From Bradyrhizobium forestalis (GTDB taxonomy: Bacteria > Pseudomonadota > Alphaproteobacteria > Rhizobiales > Xanthobacteraceae), in contig NZ_PGVG01000007.1 in assembly GCF_002795245.1 (NCBI RefSeq), forward strand, positions 124,001 to 188,000: a stretch of DNA of 64,000 nucleotides. Direction: 5' to 3'. The notes under the pieces were generated by a model that saw only the letters and a list, made by a program, of their open reading frames with translations, ran no database searches and was not told the origin of the DNA. The position numbers and the translations under genes are program-made. Positions 60,267 through 64,000 of this stretch are shown in pieces. Position 1 is the first letter of the stretch. Every line of letters begins with the position of its first letter.

Positions 60267-61223
60267 TCACGCGGCAATGGTTGGCGAATGCTGGCGCCGT
60301 CCGTGAGCGTAGAGTGCGGCCACCGCACAGGACGCCATCCGGGCGCGCGGGCTGTCCGCTCGCGAGGTGAGCACGACCGGCACGCGCGCGCCGAGCACGA
60401 TGCCGGCACCGTCGGCCCTGGCGAAATAAGCGAGATTCTTTGCCAGCATGTTGCCGGCTTCGAGATCGGGAACGACCAGGATCTGCGCGCGGCCTGCGAC
60501 CTCGGACTTGATGCCCTTGATGCGCGCCGCCTCCGGATCGATGGCGTTGTCGAAGGCCAGCGGTCCGTCCAGCAGCCCACCGGTGATCTGTCCGCGATCC
60601 GCCATCTTGCACAGCGCCGCCGCCTCGATCGTCGAGGGGATCTTTGCCGTGACGGTCTCGACCGCCGACAGGATCGCGACGCGCGGTTGCTTGCCGAAGC
60701 CGGTCTGGGTGTAGAGATCGATCGCGTTCTGGATGATGTCGCGCTTGGCATCGAGATCGGGGAAGATGTTGATGGCCGCATCGGTGACAAAGATCGTCTC
60801 GGCATAGGCCGGCACGTCCATCACGAAGACATGGCTGATGCGGCGCTTGGTGCGCAGGCCTCCAACCTTCGCGGTGACGGCCCGCATCAGCTCGTCGGTG
60901 TGCAAGCTTCCCTTCATCAGCATCTCGCCGCGGGCCGCGTGGATCAGCTCGACGCCTTTGGCGGCGGACTCATCACTGTGGGCGGCGTCGACGATCTCGA
61001 ACCCCGCGACGTCGAGACCGAACTTCTTCGCCGTGTCCCCAATCTTGCCGGCGGGACCGACCAGGATCGGGCGAATGATGCCGGCCTGCGCACTGTCGAT
61101 CGCGCCGCGCAGCGAGGTCTCGTCGCAGGGATGCACCACGATGGTCGGCATCGGTGGCAGTGCCTTCGCCGCCGCGATCAGCCGGTCATACTTGCTGGGA
61201 GATGGTGTTGCGTCCGTTGACAT
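60267..61223 (-). CDS. pta: Phosphate acetyl/butyryltransferase
   Basis: Transfers the acyl group from acyl-CoA to phosphate. 318 residues of the short Pta/Ptb type without the N-terminal regulatory domain. Blocks: TIVVHPCDETSLRGAIDSAQ, IIRPILVGPAGKIGDTAKKF and VFVMDVPAYAETIFVTDAAI, then INIFPDLDAKRDIIQNAIDL. QILVVPDLEAGNMLAKNLAY is typical. It sits between the DUF3141 gene and ackA. Acetyl is the likely substrate because of ackA; butyryl cannot be excluded. Confidence 0.93.
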   Translation of the reverse strand: MSTDATPSPSKYDRLIAAAKALPPMPTIVVHPCDETSLRGAIDSAQAGIIRPILVGPAGKIGDTAKKFGLDVAGFEIVDAAHSDESAAKGVELIHAARGEMLMKGSLHTDELMRAVTAKVGGLRTKRRISHVFVMDVPAYAETIFVTDAAINIFPDLDAKRDIIQNAIDLYTQTGFGKQPRVAILSAVETVTAKIPSTIEAAALCKMADRGQITGGLLDGPLAFDNAIDPEAARIKGIKSEVAGRAQILVVPDLEAGNMLAKNLAYFARADGAGIVLGARVPVVLTSRADSPRARMASCAVAALYAHGRRQHSPTIAA

Positions 61224-61252
61224 GATGCTGCTCCCGCTCCTCTCCCCGGCCG

Positions 61253-63469
61253 CTACGATGCTCTTGCCTTTGGATCGAAAGGGGCGACGTTCGACGACGC
61301 CTCCTCGTCGACGCCGAACAATGCGACAATGCGCTGGAGCCGGCTCGCACGTTCACCCGTGATCTCGCCGCTGGCTGACAGCACCTCGCGCATCGCGCCA
61401 AGAACCGCGCGCCGCTTGTTGAGGTCCTCCGGCAGCATCTTGGGAATCGCGGCCAGGGCTGCTTCGCGATCGAGCAACAGCAGGAAGAACTGCTCGCGCA
61501 CCAGCATCTTGAACTGCGTCAGGGTCAATTGCGGACCGCTGTAGTCCCGGCGAACCTGCCGCAGCGCCTCGATGCTTCGTTCATCCACCATTCCCCGCGC
61601 CGAGCCAATGTAGAGCAGGCTGCGAATGGCCGCTTCGCGCAAGCCTCCCTCGCCAATCTTCGATTTCAGCTCGGCAATCTTCCCTTCGAGCATCGCACGG
61701 TGCTCCGCCGACATTTCGCGCCGGCGCGACGGCTCCGACTTCGGATCGATCCCGAGCGCCGCCTGCAGGGCCGGCGAACCGTACACGTTGAGGAAGACCG
61801 CCTCGCTGAGAGCTTCAGTCGCATCGCGCCAGCTGTCGAGGGCATGAACGATCTGCTTGGACATGTGCTCCTGGAAGGCCAGGAACGGATTGTCCTTCGA
61901 CACCGGCTTGCGGTCGTCCTCGATCTCGTCGGCGGCCGACTTCACCGCGTTCATCAGCGGGTTCTTGCTGCTGAGCGCCTCGTACTGGAACCGCAGGGGA
62001 TGCAGGTTGCGCATCGTCTCCGCCATCTCAGGCGTCACCATCTTCCTGATCCAGGGCTGAATGAATCTCTGATAGGCGGCCAGATTGATCTCGGAGACCC
62101 GCTTGGCGGCGGCAAATCGCCGCTCGTCCTCCGGCGAATTGCCACCCATGGCGCGGATGTCCTCGATCGTACGTGCCTCGCAGCGCATCACCCAATTGCC
62201 AACGACCATGTCCGAGCTCGCCGTCTCCTCACCCTTGGCTTCGAACGTCGCCTCGTAGAGCCCCGGCGGAAGCACGTCGATCAGGTCGATATTGCTGGAG
62301 AATTCAGCATGCTCCTTCTTGGCCACACCGCCGGAGACGAAGATGCCGAGATGGCCGATGCTTTCGTGAACGGTGTAGACGATGGTCTGCCCATAGGCCC
62401 TGATCTCGTCGACATCGGCGTAGCAATCGAGGATCCAGCCAAGCGCCTGTTGCGGCGGGGTGATGTTGTCGCCCTTCGAGCAGAACACCACGATCGGCGA
62501 GCGGATGTTACGCAGATCCACCTTCTGGCCGTCGGACATTTCGATCTTGCCGGCCGCGAGATTGTTGCCCACGAAAAGCTCGTCGACGATGAACTGGATC
62601 TCCTCGGCGTTCAGGTTGACGTGCCCGCCCCACCAGCGCTCGAATTCGAGGTAGCGGTCAGCCTCGCTGTCCACCTTGGAATAGACGTTGTATTGCTTGG
62701 TCCACAGCGTGTTCGATGGATTCTGGTTCTCGAAGTTCTGCACCAGCCACGCGCCGTCGAACTTGCCGCCGCCAAGATCGCTGGCGAGCGCGGTCAGCCA
62801 GCTTCCACCGAGCAGGCCCCCCGAATAACGCATCGGATATTTGCCGTGCACACCGGCCCAATAAGCGAGCGGCGCGCCGGCGACGATCAGCGGCCCGAAC
62901 AGCTCCGGCCGCAGCGAGGCCAGGATCATGACGGCCCAGCCGGCCTGACAATTGCCGATCACGCAGGGCTTGCCGTCGGCCTTCGGATGCAGGCTGATGA
63001 CTTTTTCGATGAAGAGCGCTTCGGCGCGCGCGATGCGCTCGATGGTCTGTCCCGGCATGGGCTCCGGCAAGAAACCGATGAAGTAGCAGGGATGCCCCGC
63101 CTTCATGGCGACGCCGATCTCGCTGTCGGCCTTGAAGCCGCCGATACCAGGGCCGTGGCCGGCGCGCGGATCGACGATGACGAATGGCCGCCGTTCAAGA
63201 TCGAGTTCGACCCCCTTGGGCGGAATGATGCGGACCAGCGCATAATTGACCGGTGGATCAAGCCTGCGGCCGTCGATGATCAATTCCGCGGCAAATTGCA
63301 GAACGTGCGGCGCGGTCTGGGCGACGTGCTCGCGATATTGGTCCCCGCGCCGGCGCATGATGTCCAGGAACAGCACGCTGCGCTGTCCGGCATCGATCAT
63401 GTATTCAACGGCCGAGGCGACGAGCCCGGAGATGGGACCGCCCGGTAGGCTTGGAGTTTCCATCGACAT
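61253..63469 (-). CDS. DUF3141 protein, PHA-synthase-like
   Basis: A large protein of about 738 residues. Start at 63469 (MSMETPSLPGGP) follows GAGG; ATG at 63463 is possible. Residues 95-420 form an alpha/beta-hydrolase fold with the elbow VIGNCQAGWAVMILASLRPE, a GxCxG motif as in poly-hydroxyalkanoate synthases (active Cys). PLAYWAGVHGKYPMRYSGGL and FVGNNLAAGKIEMSDGQKVD are further conserved parts. The C-terminal 250 residues are a helical domain. DUF3141 is often placed with pta/ackA in rhizobia. Biochemical role not known. FixK-type box at 63524. Confidence 0.85.
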   Translation of the reverse strand: MSMETPSLPGGPISGLVASAVEYMIDAGQRSVLFLDIMRRRGDQYREHVAQTAPHVLQFAAELIIDGRRLDPPVNYALVRIIPPKGVELDLERRPFVIVDPRAGHGPGIGGFKADSEIGVAMKAGHPCYFIGFLPEPMPGQTIERIARAEALFIEKVISLHPKADGKPCVIGNCQAGWAVMILASLRPELFGPLIVAGAPLAYWAGVHGKYPMRYSGGLLGGSWLTALASDLGGGKFDGAWLVQNFENQNPSNTLWTKQYNVYSKVDSEADRYLEFERWWGGHVNLNAEEIQFIVDELFVGNNLAAGKIEMSDGQKVDLRNIRSPIVVFCSKGDNITPPQQALGWILDCYADVDEIRAYGQTIVYTVHESIGHLGIFVSGGVAKKEHAEFSSNIDLIDVLPPGLYEATFEAKGEETASSDMVVGNWVMRCEARTIEDIRAMGGNSPEDERRFAAAKRVSEINLAAYQRFIQPWIRKMVTPEMAETMRNLHPLRFQYEALSSKNPLMNAVKSAADEIEDDRKPVSKDNPFLAFQEHMSKQIVHALDSWRDATEALSEAVFLNVYGSPALQAALGIDPKSEPSRRREMSAEHRAMLEGKIAELKSKIGEGGLREAAIRSLLYIGSARGMVDERSIEALRQVRRDYSGPQLTLTQFKMLVREQFFLLLLDREAALAAIPKMLPEDLNKRRAVLGAMREVLSASGEITGERASRLQRIVALFGVDEEASSNVAPFDPKARAS

Positions 63470-63523
63470 GTTCCGACCTCGCTCGCGTTTCGCTGCATAC
63501 AAGGCGCGCTGCGCTGCGAAACG

Positions 63524-63537
63524 TTGATTTAGGTCAA
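63524..63537. promoter_or_regulatory. FNR/FixK-type box before DUF3141 operon
   Basis: TTGATTTAGGTCAA matches TTGA-N6-TCAA. The centre is about 62 bases before the DUF3141 ATG at 63469, predicting a start near 63489 and a leader of about 20 bases. The operon DUF3141-pta-ackA-fabI would be its target. Confidence 0.75.
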
Positions 63538-63541
63538 CAGG

Positions 63542-64000
63542 TCAAGATTTGGCGATCACGTTCGATGCCGCGCGGTCGAGGCGGATCCAGGCGACCGCAA
63601 GCTCCCAGCTCACCGATAGAATGATCGGTCCGATGAAAAGGCCCACCATGCCATGCGCCAACGTGCCGCCGATCACGCCGATCAGGATCACCAATGTCGG
63701 TGTGGTCAGGCCGCGCCCCATCACCAGCGGTTTCAAGATGTTGTCGAGCACGCCGACGATTCCCAGGAAAAGCGTCAGCAGCAGTGCCGTGGTGACGTCC
63801 TTCGCTGCCCAGATCCAAATGATCACCGGCAGCATCACGATCGCTCCGCCGATCTGTACGATAGACAGCAGCAATACAATGAACGCCAGAAGGCCGGCGA
63901 TCGGAATGCCGGCGAGCTTGAATCCGATTCCGGCCAGCAGAGCCTGGATGACCGCGATACCGATCACGCCCTGCGATACCGCACGGATAGTTCCGCCTGC
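63542..64000 (-). CDS. AI-2E family transporter, C-terminal part
   Basis: The end of an AI-2E (TqsA/PerM) family membrane protein; the gene continues past the window. Visible sequence reads GGTIRAVSQGVIGIAVIQAL, LAGIGFKLAGIPIAGLLAFI, LTLFLGIVGVLDNILKPLVM and GRGLTTPTLVILIGVIGGTL, with several membrane helices, a typical C-terminal half of this family. Stop is at 63542, just left of the FixK-type box. The substrate of these transporters is uncertain. Confidence 0.88.
   Translation of the reverse strand, partial: AGGTIRAVSQGVIGIAVIQALLAGIGFKLAGIPIAGLLAFIVLLLSIVQIGGAIVMLPVIIWIWAAKDVTTALLLTLFLGIVGVLDNILKPLVMGRGLTTPTLVILIGVIGGTLAHGMVGLFIGPIILSVSWELAVAWIRLDRAASNVIAKS

Noticed and set aside
61529..63448. 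A plus-strand frame of about 640 codons
   Set aside because: Antisense shadow of the DUF3141 gene, which has clear protein features on the minus strand.
1..64000. tRNA, rRNA, CRISPR arrays, insertion sequences and integrase genes
   Set aside because: None recognised: no cloverleaf with a GGTTCGA arm, no regularly spaced repeats, no transposase or integrase motifs.

Overview
The window is high-GC alphaproteobacterial chromosome and most likely comes from Bradyrhizobium or a close relative. The evidence is the paired ~300-residue flagellins inside a complete basal-body cluster with MotC and MotE, a very large porin, several interspersed palindromic repeats of the kind that litter Bradyrhizobium intergenic DNA, and many small gene families typical of that group. 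No rRNA, tRNA, CRISPR array, insertion sequence or phage module was seen.

Positions 1-21,026 hold a flagellar locus that resembles the bradyrhizobial lateral (thin) flagellar system. One long leftward run starts at motA and reads fliM, a small membrane protein, fliN, fliG, flhB, flgB, flgC, fliE, flgG, flgA, flgI, motE, flgH, fliL and fliP. It is followed by two flagellin genes in tandem, each with its own structured leader and terminator, then by fliF, a FliH-like gene, motB and motC (cut by the window edge). A short rightward run (DUF1217 protein, flgF, fliI) diverges from motA.

Positions 21,000-33,400 are mixed: a MarR-type regulator with C-terminal cysteines, about 1 kb of repeats, a porin, a second MarR regulator, an alpha/beta-hydrolase-like protein without the usual nucleophile, a ketopantoate-reductase-like protein, a winged-helix/YkgJ fusion, a HerA-like ATPase, and a nickel/cobalt permease whose upstream region carries a perfect NikR-type operator. 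Positions 33,400-43,400 form a transport and catabolism cluster. It has a branched-chain-type ABC transporter with fused LivH-LivM permease, two carboxymuconolactone-decarboxylase/AhpD-like proteins, a luciferase-like monooxygenase, a MetQ/NlpA binding protein and a divergent family-5 peptide-type binding protein. It probably scavenges an unidentified organic (possibly sulfur-containing) substrate.

Positions 43,400-64,000 look like a low-oxygen regulon island. Five sites matching TTGA-N6-TCAA (FNR/FixK type), plus one imperfect site, lie in front of a DUF3300/DUF2950/SYLF-like envelope operon, a DUF3302-HlyD-histidine kinase operon with a divergent hypothetical-PPK2 unit, a second SYLF-like gene, a CoA-transferase/MaoC operon, and a DUF3141-pta-ackA-fabI operon. 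A Crp/Fnr regulator of FixK type and two FixJ-like response regulators sit in the middle. Together these genes would give acyl-CoA/acetyl-phosphate turnover, ATP and polyphosphate handling, and envelope remodelling under oxygen limitation. That joint role is inference from the boxes and the gene families.
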